A DNA stretch of 64,000 bases from Owenia fusiformis (GCA_903813345.2 CAIIXF020000008.1:9201278-9265277), one strand, 5' to 3'; positions 1 through 13,325 are shown, counted from the first letter of the stretch. Notes: generated by a model from the sequence alone, not told the origin. A program made the numbers and translations.

Positions 1-431
1 AGTAAGACGTTGAAATCATGTTTCTAAAGTCACGAACCCTGTGTTAAATGTCAAAGAGGTCATTGCTTCAGCAAATTACAGGTCAGTAAGGTCAAGATCA
101 CTGTAAAGGTCAAAAGAAACTAGTATTAATATCTCTTGTCATTCTGATAAAACCTAGAAGGCTTCAAATGTAATTTTTGAACTTCATAATATCATTTATC
201 AATTGCCAAAATCATGAAATCTTTAAAATGTCACAGAAGGTCAGCACAATTATATTTTAGGTCAGGGTCATGCAAGGTCAAATAGTGAAATAAAACAATG
301 AACTTTCCTCAAGTAAAATCATTGACAATCCATAGGTTACAAACAGCTGGCTCGCTCATTATTACTTATTGAGCCCTTATCATATTAAATCTTTACTATT
401 TGACAACCTTGGAAGCAGAACTTTTTGTTTT

Positions 432-3400
432 ATGATGCTGTCCCCAGCTCCGATTTTGGTGATCGGCTAGTAAAAAAGGTTTGAGGGTATCATTTTGTAC
501 CAGACACTCTCTAAAGTAAATTATCCTAACTTGAGTAAAAATGTGTGGTAAGTAAATTCGCTATGGGCAGTTAAAGAGGCGCCATCTATTCATTTTCAAA
601 CAGGGGGTACGGGTATAAAATAATTTTTAACACATCTTAATAGTAAAATGACATTGAAATACTAATAAAATCTTATCAAAAACATTATTTACAATCAGTA
701 TGAATTTTTTTTGTGTGAATTAGGGTGAAAATAAGGGCATATTTTGAAATTCACTACAGGGGCGCCACCTATTTTCATACTTCTACCACGTGTAATAACT
801 TATTTTAAATTCGTTAAGGTATGAAATGTACTGAAAAAATTCATTCTGAAGGACCTATATATGTTCATACCACATAGTTAAAATTGGATCAATAGCTTTT
901 GTACTGGCGGAGAAAAGAATTATTGAAATTTAAAATTGTGGCATCATGCAGGATAGGGGTGACCATATCTCACATGATTAACTTCCAAAATATGGAGCAT
1001 ATGTATCTCAAATGTACTCAAAATGGTGTATGTACTCTTGCTTTGTCATAATATTACTAATAAGAAGTAGAAAAATGATTGTACATTTTGAAAAATATTA
1101 ATTCTCATTTTGGCTTCTGACGTCCCAGGGGTGACCATATCTCACCTTAATAACTTCCAAAATATGGAGCATATGTATCTCAAATGTACTCAAAATGGTG
1201 AATGTACTCTTGCTTTGTCATAATATTACTAATAAGAAGTAAAAAAAAATAATTGTACATTTAAAATAATATTGATTCTCATTTTGGCTTCTGACGTCCA
1301 AGGGGTGACCATATCTCACCTTAATAACTTCCAAAATATGGAGCATATGTATCTCAAATGTACTCAAAAAGGTGTATGTACTCTTGCTTTTTCATAATAT
1401 TACTAATAAGAAGTAGAAAAATGATTATACATTTCAAAAATTTTAATTTTAGCTTCTTAAGTTCCTGGGTAATCATATCGCACCATATAATAATAATAAT
1501 AACTTCTAAGATATGTAAAATATAATCCTCAAATATTCTCAGAAAAGTCCTGTCTTTTTCATATTACTAATGAAATGTAGAAAAATGATTGCATTTTTTA
1601 TAAATTTTAATTTTAGCCTCTGGTGTCCCAGGGGCTATCTCACCTTGATAACTCTCACGATATGCAACATATACATCTCAAATGTGTGCTCAAAATGGTA
1701 TAAATAAAGTCTTGTTTTGTCACATTTATTGAGAATCATAAAATCAACAGTTCAGAATCAATGGATTTTGACTGTTTCCTCTACTGTCTACAGCTACATA
1801 TAATTCAGGGCAAATAATATCTGCTTTCAAATATTTGCATCTGCTCCCCAAACACCCTTTACAAGTACAATGGATGAGATTATTCCCTTGCATACCTTGG
1901 ACCCAACATCTTTTGTAATCCATACCGGAATCCTTTTAGCCTGTCAATAGTGGGAGTACTTTACTCCATTCATGAAGTAATGGCAACTGCTAATGTAAGG
2001 TGTTAATATGTTATCCTGTGGCCTGCAATATATGCACCTTGGATTATACACTGAATTAAGGGATTTTGAGTATGGAAAATACGGGAAAAGGAGCTCTTTG
2101 TAATGATAAATCTTTCTAGCCACATTAACATTCTCTAGTTTGCATGTTTGTCATACAACATACATTGATTGTAATGAAATATTAATCTATGATTGTGATG
2201 TCCCACACTTCTAGGGTCCCAAAGAAGAGCTTAGCTTTTGGAACAATTGCATTATTCTTGGCACGGTAGGCCATACAGTGAATACAACTGTTGAGATTGG
2301 GCAATAACAATATAGCACAACATGACAAACCATGCAAACTAGAGAGTGTCAATCAGGATTAGAAGCAACTTATCGCCCTTGTAATTTAGCAGTGGGACAG
2401 TTTGGTGTATGTTTGGGCATAAATGCGCCTTTTAGGCCTAATTTTTCAGGATATTTTCAAAATTTCGGGTCAGATTTGGGGTTAAGGGGCCAATTTTGGT
2501 AAATGAGGCTAGGCTACTCACACTACTGATAGGCTACCAGTATACAACAGATGTTGCATCCAAGGCATGCAAAAGACTTATCGTCCATTGTTCCTGTAAT
2601 ATAAGGAGTGTTTGGGGAGAAGATGCAAATATTTGAAAGTAGATCTTAATGTCTCTGGACTATATGCAGCTGAAGCCTGCAGGGGAGACAGTCCAATCCA
2701 TAAATTCTGAACTTCTGATTTCATGAATCTCAATAAATATGACAAAACGAGACTATATTTATACCATTTTGGGAGCGCATTTGAGATGCATATGTTGCAT
2801 ATCGTGAGAGTTATATCAAGGTGAGATATAGTTGCCCCTGGGATGTCAGATTCGGAAGCTAAAATGAAAATTTCGATTAAAAAAGGTGTAATAATTTTTT
2901 CTACATCTCATGAATAATATTTTGACAAAGCAAGACCATATGCCCCAATTTTGGTATATTTGAGTTGTATATGTTACATAATTTTAGAAGTTATTGAGGG
3001 ACGTCAGAAGCTAAAATTAAATTTTTTTAAATGTATAATCTTCTTATTAGTATAATTTTATGACAAAGCAAGAGTACATACACCATTTTGAGTACATTTG
3101 AGATACATATGCTCCATATTTTAGGTGAGATATGGTCACCCCTGGGACGTCAGAAGCCAAAATGAGAATTAATATTTTTAAAAATGTGCAATCATTTTCC
3201 TCCATCTTATTAGTAATATTATGACAAGACAAGACTATATACACCATTTTGAGTACATTTGAGATACATATGTTACATATTTTTGAAGTTATTAAGGTGA
3301 GATATGGTCAGTGGATCCCTGGAACGTCGGAAGCTAAAATGAAAATTAATATTTTTAAAATGTACAATCATTTCTCTACATCTTATTAGTAATGTTATGA

Positions 3401-4529
3401 CAAGGCAAGACTATATACACCATTTTGAGCATATTTGACATACAAATGCTCCTATTTTGGAAGTTATTAAGGTGAGATATGGTCACCCCTGGAACGTCAG
3501 AAGCCAAAATGAGAATTAATATTTTTTAAATTGTACAATCATTTTTCTACTTCTTATTAGTAATATTATGACAAAGCAAGAGTACATACACCATTTTGAG
3601 CATATTTGAGATACAAATGCTCCATATTTTGGAAGTTATTAAGGTGAGATATGGTCACCCCTGGAACGTCAGAAGCCAAAATGAGAATTAATATTTTTTA
3701 AAATGTACAATCATTCTTCTACTTCTTATTAGTAATATTATGACAAAGCAAGAACACATACACCATTTTGAGCACATTTTAGATACATATGCTCCATATT
3801 TTGGAAGTTATTAAGGTGAGATATGGTCACCCCTGGGACGTCAGAAGCCAAAATGAGAATTAATATTTTTTTAAATTGTACAATCATTTTTCTACTTCTT
3901 ATTAGTAATATTATGACAAAGCAAGAGTACATGCACCATTTTGAGTACATTTGAGATACATATGCTCCATATTTTGGAAGTTAATCATGTGAGATATGGT
4001 CACCCCTATCCTGCATGATGCCACAATTTTAAATTTCAAGAATTTTTTTCTCCCCAGGTACAAAAGCTATTGATCCAATTTTAAGTATGTGCTACGAACA
4101 TATATAGGTCCTTCAGAATGAATTTTTTCAGTACATTTTGTACCTTAACGAATCTAAAATAACTTATTATATGTGGTAGAAGTACGAAAATAGGTGGTGC
4201 CCCTGTAGTGAATTTCAAAATATGCCCTTATTTTCACCCTAATCCACACAAGAAAATTCATACTGATTGTAAATAATGTTTTTGATAAGATTTTTTTAGT
4301 ATTTCAATGTCATTTTACTATTAAAATGTGATAAAAATTATTTTATACCCCTACCCCCTGTTTGAAAATGAATAGATGGCGCCTCTCTAACTGCCCATAG
4401 CGAATTCACTTACCACACATTTTTACTCAAGTTAGGATAATTTACTCTAGCGAGTGTCTAGAACAAAATGATACCCTCAAACCTTTTTTACTAGCCGATC
4501 ACCGAAATCGGAGCTGGGGACAGCATCAT
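432..4529. mobile_element. Large foldback element with tandem-repeat arms
   Basis: The two ends are reverse complements. GATGCTGTCCCCAGCTCCGA near 434 reappears inverted just before 4529, and the match continues inward with small divergence through the CTAGCCGATC, TTTGAGGGTATC and GGCGCC(A)CC blocks. Inverted homology reaches the centre: the CTCCCCAAACACCC block near 1845 matches GGGTGTTTGGGGAG-like sequence near 2610, and the tract near 2137 matches that near 2335. Each arm holds direct repeats of about 173 bp built around GGTGACCATATCTCACC. I count about five in the left arm and seven in the right; the right-arm copies begin near 3484, 3656, 3829 and 4001. No transposase is visible. Inverted repeats with internal tandem units recall Foldback/Galileo-type elements, but superfamily assignment is inference. 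No convincing target duplication was found. It lies about 590 bp before the first recognised MINPP1-like exon, so it may sit in that gene's first intron. Confidence 0.85.
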
Positions 4530-5120
4530 TAGTAAGTTTTTTATAGATACAAGATCTAGCAATAATGTACTACATATGGTTTTGTAAAATTAGTCCCACA
4601 ATTTCATGCTTGTGAAATTTATTTGATACAATGATAAATTGTGATAATAGCATATTGTTGTGAATTTTATAAACTCTTTTGTTATATATCCTGCTTTATG
4701 TTATTAGTTCATTAATAGGATATCAAAAGGTACCATAGTTCCATCATGTATTGTAAAAGCTCATGTCACTGTCAACAAAAGTTTTACAGAATAATTTTGT
4801 TTCAAATTTAGTTAAGATTTATATCTGCTCTAAATCATCGCCTATTTTTGAATTTTCCATCCTAAATCTTGTTTATGAAGGCTTGTTTTCAGGTTCCAAA
4901 CCCAACCCATGTCTTCTCAACATGGAGAGCCAATTAATCATTTTTTGGATAAATGTGATGAAAGATTACACCTGATTAATTTTTGTGCATTCTGGGTAAA
5001 TGTTAAGGTGGCCATTTTGTAAAATCGTGTCTTTTTTTGAGCTATACCATGGGCCCGGTACCCGTGGTACTATTTATATTCTTTATTTGAACCTAGAAAA
5101 TGAATGTTTTTCTTTTTCAG

Positions 5121-8098
5121 GATGTGTTGCCCAGGGTGTGTATATGGTCAGTCGCCATGGAACCAGATTTCCTGTTATCGAGGAGATAAAAAGGATGCAA
5201 GCTTTGCTTCCAAAGATTGAGCAGGACATATTACCTCATCTAAAGAAAGGTAATAACCTAGCTATTCTCTCTTATTAAATTACCCCAAAATATAATCAAT
5301 TATTTTTGGGTTTAGCTTACCTACTTATTTTCGAAAAAAGGTTACCTTTCAATTATTTTGAGAGCTTGATATATTCAATTGACCTTGAATAATTTTTTGC
5401 AAACTTTGAAGATAAAGAACAGCTTTACTAAACATACATTTTTCACAAGATGTCAGCTATATGTTATTGTGTATGTTCACATTCAAACGAGAATGGCATG
5501 ATTGATTCAATGCTGTAATAAGAAAAACATGTAGATGTTTACAGGTGTACAGTTAAGATAACATTTCTGAAGTGAAGGAGAACTTCACCTTAAACTGCAT
5601 CAGATTCACCTGTGTTCTGTTCATATACTTGCATGCTTTGTATAGTCAGTATATTTTATTGAATATTTTATTTTTTTATTTTACTGTATTCATGCAATGT
5701 TTACATTAACACGCGTGATTAAAAACCTGCTAAATCAAGAATTGATCGTGTCACTCATGAATGTTTTTTTATGGTCAATTTTCATATTGAATGTTGAAGT
5801 CCAAAGTAGACACTTCAAAGTCATCATGGGTCACTTTAAGGTCTCAAAAGCAATTGATGACTATTTCAAATACTATGTATACAGCCTACAAGAACATATC
5901 TATAATATGTGGTCTATTGAAGTTGAAATATATACAAGTAATCCATTAGTTGTTAAGTTTAGTTTTATTTAATATTGTTCATATGATTTACATGGATTTA
6001 TGTTGTTTAAATGTTTGTGCCCATTGTGTCATACACAATACAAACAAAATCCACGGGGTCATTATGGTGGTCAGTATGCTCAGTATGGTGAAAACTCCCG
6101 AGAAAAACTGCATGATTCTGAAATAAATTTTGGCCAGGAGGAGGGTTCTCTCAACCCTGTAATCACCTGCAATATTTTATCTCACATAATTAAATGTGTT
6201 TTTAAAATCGATGAAGCTTGATATATAAAATGTTCCATGTATTTTAGGTCGACTATGTAGTGAGGAGATCCAAGCATTAGAACAGTGGCATCTTCTCTAC
6301 CAGTCTCATGTAGACATGAACATGAACCTTGCTGATGTTGGAATACAGGAGATGTATGGTCTGGGTAGGTGCTGTACAGTCATGTAGAGAACACAGGAAG
6401 CATACATAATAGCTCATCATTTTGTGTTTCTCCCACCCATTTTACTTGATACCTATTGTCTAGAATTCTTGATTAAACTTAAAGTACAGTAAAACCTGTT
6501 TAAGTGGAACACCTTTGGTACCTCTAAATGTGTTCCACTTGGGAGGTGTTCCACTTATAGATGTTCATTTAACATTATGTCAGTTGGTCTTGGGACTCTG
6601 AAAAGTAATCTAACAGATGTGTTACACTATTCTAGAGGTGTTCCACTGTACAGGTTTCACTGTATCTGATAGAGATGATAAATCCTGGATTTCAATATTG
6701 CAACATATTTTTTTGAGTTTCAAGATTTGCCATATGCCATGTATTATTTATTCTTTACCTCTCAATAGAGAATTGCCATAATCATGCACTACTATTATCT
6801 CGTTGATAGACTTAATAAGGATATGATGTGTTGTTTCAGGGAATAGAATGCAGCAAATGTTTCCAGAGTTGCTAGATGTAAAGAATCACAATAGACTTGT
6901 ATTTAAACATACAGGCAAACCCAGGGTACATCAAAGCACTGCAGTTTTTATACAAGGTCTCTCCAATGTTGCAGGTTAGACACTGTTCAATGTAGTCTTG
7001 CTTCAAGACTGTGGATCCCAACTTATCTACTTCACCCAGACAGCACAGTAGTTGGGGGGGGGGGGGGGGGGGTTGCAAGGGCTTGTAGCTAGACTATGTT
7101 CTGTGGTAATTTTAAGTGACAAAGTATCATGTACCAAAAATCATGTTTTCTGAATACAATTTGCTTAAAATGATATATAGTGTATTTATGTACAAATGCA
7201 CACTTGCATAATGATTAGCAACATGAAAACCTCAAGCATATAGTTTAATCCCAGAATATTGACATTGACATACATGTAGCCTCTAATTATACTATCTGTT
7301 CTTGCAGAATCTTCCCCAGTAGATGAGGTAACAGAGAGCTTTAATATGGAAGATCTAAGTAAGAACAAAAGACTGCTGGAGTCCATAGAGGTTTGTAAAA
7401 GAAACAAAATAAGTTTCAAAACACGTGAGGAGGAGCCTATTAGGAGGTTTGATGCAGGATACCAGATGTTGGACCTCATTGCTAGTGTAGAGGCACGATT
7501 GGGTCTGCCGCATGATACTGTCACCAATACTGATATTGATGTACTATATGATATCTGCCGCTATGACTATGCCATATACAGGGTTTCCCCCTGGTGTGCA
7601 ATATTCAGTAAAGAGAATCTCAGACTATTAGAATATCGTCAGGATTTGAAGTATCATTGGCGATATGGCTTTGCGGATCCAGTGAACTATGAGTCAAGTT
7701 GTGTGCTTGTATCTGATTTGTTGCAGTATTTTAAAAATCACAGTGAGAACAATCATAGCATTAGGAATGTAGGCCACTTTCATTTTGGTCATTCAAGGAC
7801 CTTACTGCCTTTTTATACCAGATTGGGATTGTTTTTCGATGATTTCTTAATGTCTGAGAAGTTTGAAGAGTATCATGAAAAACGGAAATGGCGTTTGAGC
7901 TACATAGATTCTTGCTCTAGTAATATTGTATTTATTTTATATGCTTGTGAAGGAGATTTCATGGTAAAGACACTTGTTAATGAGAAAGAAATAGTCCTCC
8001 CATTCTGTGCTTCCTCGCCATGTAGCCTAACCGAAATTTTCAATAACTGGTCTCATATAGCCGAGGAATGCAATTTTGAGAATATTTGCAGTCTATAG
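5121..8098 (+). CDS. MINPP1: MINPP1-like multiple inositol polyphosphate phosphatase, 5'-incomplete
   Basis: Family role: histidine acid phosphatase that removes phosphates from InsP6 and lower inositol phosphates in the ER/secretory route. Exons: 5121-5249, 6248-6364, 6840-6974 and 7308-8098 (stop TAG). All junctions are GT-AG, all in phase 1, giving 390 residues. Visible motifs are the catalytic RHGTRFP in the first exon, a downstream KPRVHQSTAVFIQGL block supplying the conserved Arg, and SPWC followed by LEYRQDLKYHW in the last exon, all diagnostic of MINPP1. The usual HAE proton-donor motif reads HSR (GHSRTLLP, codons near 7789), so the acidic residue is replaced by Arg. The C-terminus ends NICSL, with no SDEL/KDEL-type ER-retention tail. 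The exon at 5121 begins inside a codon, so at least one upstream exon with the signal peptide is missing; vertebrate proteins are about 100 residues longer. It may lie before or within the foldback, or outside the window. Internal ATGs (for example 7346) are not starts. Confidence 0.9.
6485..6664. mobile_element. 180 bp TA-flanked MITE
   Basis: Terminal inverted repeats CAGTAAAACCTGT and ACAGGTTTCACTG lie between TA dinucleotides. The interior repeats GTGTTCCACTT-like motifs. The TA flanks fit a non-autonomous Tc1/mariner-type element. It lies in the intron between exons 6248-6364 and 6840-6974 of the MINPP1-like gene. Confidence 0.65.
6992..7096. mobile_element. MITE of the TACAAGCCC family, with a 19-G run
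   Basis: An imperfect inverted repeat (TAGTCTTGCTTCAAGACTGTG at the left, GGGCTTGTAGCTAGACT at the right) encloses a run of 19 G at 7054-7072. The best-preserved relative is at 16905-17017, and others are listed separately. It starts about 18 bp after the end of the exon at 6974. Confidence 0.55.
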
Positions 8099-8750
8099 AT
8101 TTAAATGTAAAATCAAGCATTATTGTTAGGTTATGTGCAGGAGCCAACATGATATTGCGACATCTTTGGGTTTGCAAGTATGGGTTTCCATGAAAATGTA
8201 GGTTTGTTCCAGTGGCAACGCGTGGGTATTTTGTGAGTGTACGCCACAAATGAGCGAAGCAAACGAGCTTTGTGGGGGGTTCTCATGCTTCTTATTTTTT
8301 CTCTCCTCCCAGGAAATATTGAAATTGAGATTGCATTTGAAGCATTATTCTGAGGTGCTTTTAAAATACGAAAATTTGAACGAAATTCCGACAACATATG
8401 GACTAATAAAATGTAAGTCATGGCCTTTTTTCAGAAGATCCAACTATAAAGTGTAGGGCATTTCAATATAAAAAATCATATTTTCTCTTGATTTTAAAAG
8501 TACATGTTACTTCATGGTGTTTTATGCATAAAAAATGTAACGACTTATATAAATATAATGGCCCTATAATGAGAAAAATATTTATAGCTACTTCGATAAT
8601 AAATCAACACAGTCTTTCACTTGTTGTGAGAAGTGAAATAAAATGATTGATTTCTAGATAAAAGAATAGTCTCAGCCCAGTAGATTTTGATATTTATTTA
8701 AGTACATGTATATACTGTATGTATTCATAAGTTCATGTAGGGTTAAATAT
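8099..8750 (+). other. Probable 3' UTR of the MINPP1-like gene
   Basis: Non-coding sequence follows the stop codon. An AATAAA hexamer at 8598-8603 is a plausible polyadenylation signal. Further AATAAA motifs occur downstream, so the real end is uncertain. Confidence 0.35.
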
Positions 8751-9575
8751 GTTTGCCATTGTCAGAGACTTTTTCTGGATTGTTTTCACTTATAATATGA
8801 ATCAGATGTCCTCTTGGTCCACCTTTAGGAATAACTTTGTCTATGCCCATTTGTTGGTAAATATTGATATGATATTGACTTACCCATGGTCTAATGTGTT
8901 TTTTGGTCAGACTTCAATTATGTACAATGTAATTATACCACATACTGTACCACATATAGTTAAGAACTTAATTTAGTGATGATGCACTGTGAGATTTTTA
9001 TGTACCTTGTTGGTTTTGTAGTGTATTCTATTGTTAGAAATGTAAGATTACACATTTTAAATACATATTGTGTATGGCTAATGTAATGAAATGTAAATAT
9101 TAATGTGCATATGCATTTTGTAACTCACATTTTTTATTTTTATATAAAATTATTTAAGTTTGTTTATGATAAGTATTAGATCAAGTTTCTACCCTTACCC
9201 CCCCCCCCTACCCATATTCTCTATTTCCCTTGCCCTTGTGTTGAAGGTGTGCATGTTAAGAGGGAGGGGGTAGGCAAAGGCTTGGTGCAAGGCTAGTAAG
9301 TATTTTGTTCTATTGTGTTCATACTTTGTTCATAGCATGAGTGTAAGTTTTGATATTTTCACTTTATTTCTGTATTAAAAAAACTCAAAATTGATAACAT
9401 TTTGACAGCATATTTCTGGATATTATGGTGTGTAGTGCATTTATGGTGATTAAATCTGGGTAATTTTTTATGTTTCTCCCCCAAAGAAGGCATTTGAAAC
9501 CCAAACTATTTTCCTCTCTTCTTAAAAATATCATCAAGTTATTATACCCGGGTTATTATAGTGGACCAGGTCCTG

Positions 9576-10001
9576 CAGGCCTCCTTGACTTCCAACAACG
9601 CAAACATCAGTTCTGAGCTCGCGAACTAATTTCCTTTGCACTTGAACCACGTTTCGTGTTTCTTGGAGCTTGAAGATGCTGTTATCTTCAATTAGTGGAT
9701 ATTCATTAACATGCATGAAAACTGGAAAAGTATTTCTTACGAATTCCAAATAAAAACACTTCATTGGAATTTTAGTTATGCGTAATTATATGAATATAAT
9801 TACTGACTTTTTCGATCAGGTGTGTGGTTCGCGAGCACTGATCCCTGTTTTGGAGTGGAGAAATATGTTCAGGACCGAGGAAATGGTGCTGCGCGACTAA
9901 AGATTTCTTGTTCGCAACATGAGAATCGTGGTTCGAACGCAAAGAACATAGTTTGCGAGCTCAGAACTGATGTTTGAGTTGTTGGAAGTCTAGGAGGCCT
10001 G
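9576..10001. mobile_element. Foldback/MITE with ~75 bp inverted repeats
   Basis: CAGGCCTCCTTGACTTCCAA at the left matches the reverse complement of the right end (GTTGGAAGTCTAGGAGGCCTG). The pairing continues through ACATCAGTTCTGAGCTCG for about 75 bp with scattered mismatches. No coding potential was seen; a short minus-strand ORF here is an artefact of the repeat. Confidence 0.65.
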
Positions 10002-12061
10002 AGATGAATATTTTGGTTTTGTCCAAAATGTTAATTGACCACCCTCATTGAATGAATCTCTTTCATTGCAAAATATCAAATTAAATCAAAGTATCTTTGC
10101 TTTAAAACAGTTTTGCTAACAATACATGATGGACTTTAACCACACCCCAAAAATGATTTATTACATTGTGACCTACATATAGTATTGACCTTTGTATTGA
10201 CCTTGTCTTTATTTTTAACCTCACATTTGCTGATAGAGATAATATACCTATAATATATGTTCACTACATTTGTAGTTTCCTTCAGTGCCTTGCATGGGAG
10301 AGTATGTTCTCTTTTTAGAGATGGATCGGTGGATTCTAATATTTTATACTCCAAGTGGAAGCAGTTGTTTGTAGTATGTACTTTTATAGTGTCATGCCTG
10401 AATTGTTTGTGAGAAATGAAAGTAATATGAATTAATGAGTAATGTAAGCAAAATGAATATGAAGTCAATATTTCATTCTACAATTTAGTATATGAATGTA
10501 ATATGTTAAACAGTAATCAGCCATACTAGATAAAGCATACTATAAATCATGTAATGATGTACTATAGATACTCACTGGTATAAGGGGCAAATCATTTGAT
10601 TTTGGGACACTCTTTTTCAGAAATAATTATGCTACTGTACTACTTTATATCAATTTTGGCAGAGTTGTACATTCGTTACTTTTCAAGTATTCATGTTTTC
10701 ACCTTTTTTTCAAATGTCCAATATGTGCCAGTTATACAATTTATATTCACACCATTCTCAGTTTATGATTTTACAGTACACTCACACGAATATATGCAAA
10801 TTCAAGAATTTAATGTGTTTTACAGTATACATACATTTGTGTCAATTTTTTGTTAGATTAAAGAGTGTTATTGACACACAAATACCTGAATACAAGCATG
10901 TGCATCATTGAGGACACCCCCTACTTCCTAAAGTAGTAGAAAACTTGTGATCATGAAACCGGTTATCTTATGCTATATATATATGTTGCAGAGTTACATG
11001 CACATGAGGCTGGACCCCATGCATATTAATGAGAGTATTTGTGATTCATTAGACTGTACATGTATTTTATATCAAACTTTATTTCAATAAATGAGGAAAA
11101 AAATTACAAGTCTTAAATGTCTTAAATGTATAATTTATTTTGTGCATTTTTGTAGATGAACATTTTTGGATATAAAAATATTTTACAACTAGTACAACTA
11201 ATATATTGTAGAGTCATATAAATCTAGATCTGATTACATGTTTATGGTTCTGAAGGTAATTTCCTCATGTTTCAACCTCCCTGCCTCTTTAAAGTCCCAA
11301 TCTAAAGTTTGAAAATATTTTTTATCATTCATTTACTATTTGTCATGACTTTAAAAGTTATTTTAGAGATTTTTGAAAAAGAAATTTAAAAAAAAGTTAT
11401 GGGCATTTCTCAAATATTCAAATTTCCCGCCATTTTTCAAAAAAAGTTGAAATTTTTTATTCATCAAATATTTCTTCATACATTTCAAAAAAGATTATCT
11501 TTTAATACCAATGCAAAGATTGAACAAAGGACACACTATTTCAATAATAAAATGCCATGTTTGATTGGCCACTTCAATGTTTTAGCATATTAAAAATATT
11601 TTTCTCACTCCCATATATTAGCTATATGGGGATGTGCCGGTATTAAAGTGGGTCACTTTTTTTGCCGAAAAAATCCCTAGATGTGGGTCCCATTTTGAAG
11701 AAAAAAACCTAGATATGGGTCCCATTTTGATGAAAAAATCTCTAGTACTGGGTCTACTTTCTGAAAATCCTAAAATTGGGTATTGAATTTGAAAAAAATC
11801 GCGGGAAGTGGGGCTTGTTTTATAAAAATTACCTTAAAGTGGAACTATTTTTAAAAGATCCCTAGATGTGGGTAGATATTTTGAGTGTCAGCGGTACCCC
11901 CCTGTACAAAAATTTGACCAGTACCCCGTCCCCCCTTGTGGGCCTTTTTGGTCATTACTGGGACTTGAAAGGCCTCATCTTTTGATTTTAGGCCAAATTC
12001 ATAAACTTTTTGGGCCCACTTTTTTAGGGGCCCAAAATCTTTTTTCTCAGGCCTGCCATTA

Positions 12062-12180
12062 GTTCAACAAGTTAAACCTTGTCTGGGCCTTATTTCTTAT
12101 CTGACATATCTTGTGGCCAATCACGGCAACAGGAACATTCAGATTAATAAATGAAAGCCGTGGGGTTTAACTTGTTGAAC
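12062..12180. mobile_element. 119 bp TA-flanked MITE
   Basis: Perfect terminal inverted repeats GTTCAACAAGTTAAACC and GGTTTAACTTGTTGAAC are each bordered by TA, as expected for a Tc1/mariner-type non-autonomous element. CCTGCCAT occurs just outside both ends, which may be chance or a larger local duplication. Confidence 0.7.
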
Positions 12181-12921
12181 TATCCTGCCATCTGCCCCCC
12201 CCCCCTCCCTTGCTGGTTCCCAGATCCACCCCACTTATTTAGACATTTGATATGGCTTTGCCTATACGTGTCATTTACATGAAACTAACTAGGACTCACG
12301 CCAAATGTTTTATCCAGTGACCCCCCGCCCACCACCTTGGACTAGAGCCCATTATAGTAATTTCCCTTGGTTTGCCTCTTCCCGGGTTTAGTTTATTAGT
12401 TTCGTCCAGTACTATCCCGGGAATTTTAGACGATAGGAGGCGTGACAATGTTTTGATATGGTAAACAGTATTATCTTTGGATGTTTATTCGATATACATT
12501 AATACATCTCAAATAGATCATTCCATGGTGATTTTGACTAACAGGACATAAACAACATTACGATCGAACTCAGGAACACTACAGCTTTGACCCGTCTTGC
12601 TTAAAAAGCTCCTATATTCGATGAAACTACGGAGTCTCAAACCGGAAATCCAGGATTTTTATGTTTTGGAAAGTTTTGAGAATAATTAATTGGATTAATA
12701 AGAATGAGGAAGAGGCTTGCTTGCTGAATCATCATAAACCATTCCAGAAGAAGTCATCCTATTTGAATCTCACACAGACAGATCTGCACATAATTGGTGA
12801 GTAGATTTTTTGTTGCCTTCCTTCAGGCATCTACATTTCAGTACTGATACCTGATCTTACTAACAGTTGTCGATGGGACACACCTACCCTGAAGTGTGGT
12901 GAAATTTTATGTTACTTTTCA

Positions 12922-13325
12922 AAAGGACGATTCTCGGTTTTGAGAACAGTCTCCTGGGCTAATAATCTTTTTCTTGAAAAATAAAGAAATATTACCCAAA
13001 TTAAACTATGAATATTCAAAAGAGGACATTTAAATCTACAAGATGTAAAAATAATAAAAATATCAAATTGGTCTGAAGCAGGGATAACGCTCAATTAGAC
13101 CGATTCAATAAAATACAAGTCTCGATTTGGGGAAAGAAGTTCATCAGTGTACTGCGCTAATATTTTTTTGCGAAAAATCTAGAAATATTACCCAAATTAA
13201 ATTATGACTATTCAAAAGAAAACATTCAAATCTATATTATGTAAAAAAATCAAATTTGTCCGAAGCAGGGATAATGCTCATTTAGATTGATGAACTTCGT
13301 TCTCCAAACCGAGAATCATCCTTTG
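12922..13325. mobile_element. Inverted-repeat element with internal direct duplication
   Basis: The ends are imperfect inverted repeats (AAAGGACGATTCTCGGTTTT at the left; its complement near 13303-13325). The inside holds a direct duplication of about 130 bp: AAATATTACCCAAATTAAA occurs near 12987 and 13184, and GAAGCAGGGATAA near 13075 and 13262. It is probably a decayed non-autonomous DNA transposon. Confidence 0.5.

Noticed and set aside
60-290. Several AGGTCA-like motifs suggesting nuclear receptor binding sites
   Set aside because: They occur in a degenerate repeated context with irregular spacing, and there is no promoter evidence.
4763-4975. ORF upstream of the MINPP1-like exons as a possible first exon
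   Set aside because: It has no signal peptide, no similarity to the MINPP1 N-terminus, and no donor giving the required phase 1 junction.
7346-8098. ATG at 7346 as the start of a separate 250 aa protein
   Set aside because: The frame continues upstream to a splice acceptor at 7308 and joins three further MINPP1-like exons in phase.
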